DNA of 41,395 bases from Pseudomonas sp. CAN1 (GTDB lineage: Bacteria; Pseudomonadota; Gammaproteobacteria; Pseudomonadales; Pseudomonadaceae), in the NCBI RefSeq assembly GCF_030462585.1, contig NZ_JASMRU010000016.1, positions 1 to 41,395 of the forward strand. Direction: 5' to 3'. Under the pieces are notes generated by a model, which had not been told where the DNA came from, did not search any database, and was given only the letters and a program-made list of their open reading frames with translations. This document shows positions 41,143 through 41,395 of the stretch, piece after piece. A program made the position numbers and the translations under genes. How positions within the stretch are numbered: the stretch's first letter is position 1; every line of letters begins with the position of its first letter.

Positions 41143-41395
41143 TTGCCGCTCATCACGCGGGTCCACAGGCGGGTGCTCATGCGCATGCCGGAGGGCGACA
41201 GGGTCTTGATCGGGAACAGGGTGTCGAGCACTTCCTGCGGCGGGTAGACGGCCGGGTTGCTGCGCAGCTCGGGCTTCACGTACTGGGTCGCGGCGGCGTT
41301 GCCGTTGGGGTACTGCACGGCGTTGCTGATGTTGGCGATCACTTCGGGTTGCAGCAGGTAGTCCATGTAGGCGTAGGCGTTGTCCAGGTGCGGCG
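41139..41395 (-). CDS. PotF-like polyamine ABC transporter binding protein (C-terminal part)
   Basis: Only the last 85 codons or so are in the window; the rest is beyond the right edge. The segment DNAYAYMDYLLQPEVIANIS, then NAVQYPNGN and LFPIKTLSPSGMRMSTRLWTRV, is the C-terminal lobe of the PotD/PotF spermidine/putrescine-binding family. The stop overlaps the dehydrogenase start. Together they suggest uptake and oxidation of a polyamine or related amine. Confidence 0.8.
   Translation of the reverse strand, partial: PHLDNAYAYMDYLLQPEVIANISNAVQYPNGNAAATQYVKPELRSNPAVYPPQEVLDTLFPIKTLSPSGMRMSTRLWTRVMSGK

Noticed and set aside
1-41395. tRNA, rRNA, integrase or insertion sequence marking the island ends
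   Set aside because: None could be recognised on either strand, so transfer of the cluster cannot be shown from this window.

Overview
The window is GC-rich, densely packed bacterial DNA. Several traits point to a gammaproteobacterium of the Pseudomonas type: FecI/FecR/FpvA-like signalling receptors, palindromic intergenic repeats such as GTAGGAGCGAGCTTGCTCGCGAA, a DUF1127 protein and a PotF-like binding protein. The species cannot be fixed from sequence alone.

Positions 1-28074 form one large steroid-degradation cluster. Rings A/B are covered by a KstD/fumarate-reductase-like flavoprotein (cut by the left edge), a 3beta/17beta-hydroxysteroid-dehydrogenase-like SDR, a KshB-type reductase, a ketosteroid isomerase, the extradiol dioxygenase HsaC and the meta-cleavage set HsaD-HsaE-HsaG-HsaF. 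Rings C/D are covered by an almost complete HIP (methylhexahydroindanedione propanoate) module: FadD3, IpdA, IpdB, IpdC, EchA20, a FadE31/FadE32-like pair, FadA6, IpdE2/IpdE1, IpdF, SDRs, a MaoC hydratase and a second thiolase. The oxygenase KshA, the HsaA/HsaB monooxygenase, side-chain genes and any TetR-type KstR/KstR2 regulator are not in the window.

Likely transcription units are: (1) flavoprotein-hsd-kshB, 1-3007; (2) SDR-fadD3, 3303-5695; (3) hsaC-ipdA-ipdB-ech-ipdC-echA20-fadE31-fadE32-fadA6, probably plus an SDR, 6631-16356; (4) ipdE2-ipdE1-ipdF-maoC, 16701-20311; (5) thiolase-ksi-SnoaL, 20552-22568; (6) the leftward SDR-SRPBCC pair, 24041-22790; (7) hsaD-hsaE-hsaG-hsaF, 24494-28074. 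A leftward RelE/Phd-like toxin-antitoxin pair sits between units 2 and 3. The most interesting non-coding signal is a dyad, GTCC-N4-GGAC in the context CTAGTCC....GGACGAT. It lies 57-85 bp upstream of the first gene of five of these units (2, 3, 4, 6, 7) and is a good candidate operator for an uncharacterised steroid regulon.

From 28085 on the content changes. A winged-helix/TolB-like/TPR regulator converges on the cluster, followed by a DUF1127 protein. Then come two tandem leftward FecI-FecR-TonB-receptor signalling cassettes with Fur-like boxes. At the right end are a GlcG/HbpS-like protein, an EamA exporter, a DadA-like amino-acid dehydrogenase and the C-terminus of a PotF-like polyamine-binding protein, which runs off the edge.
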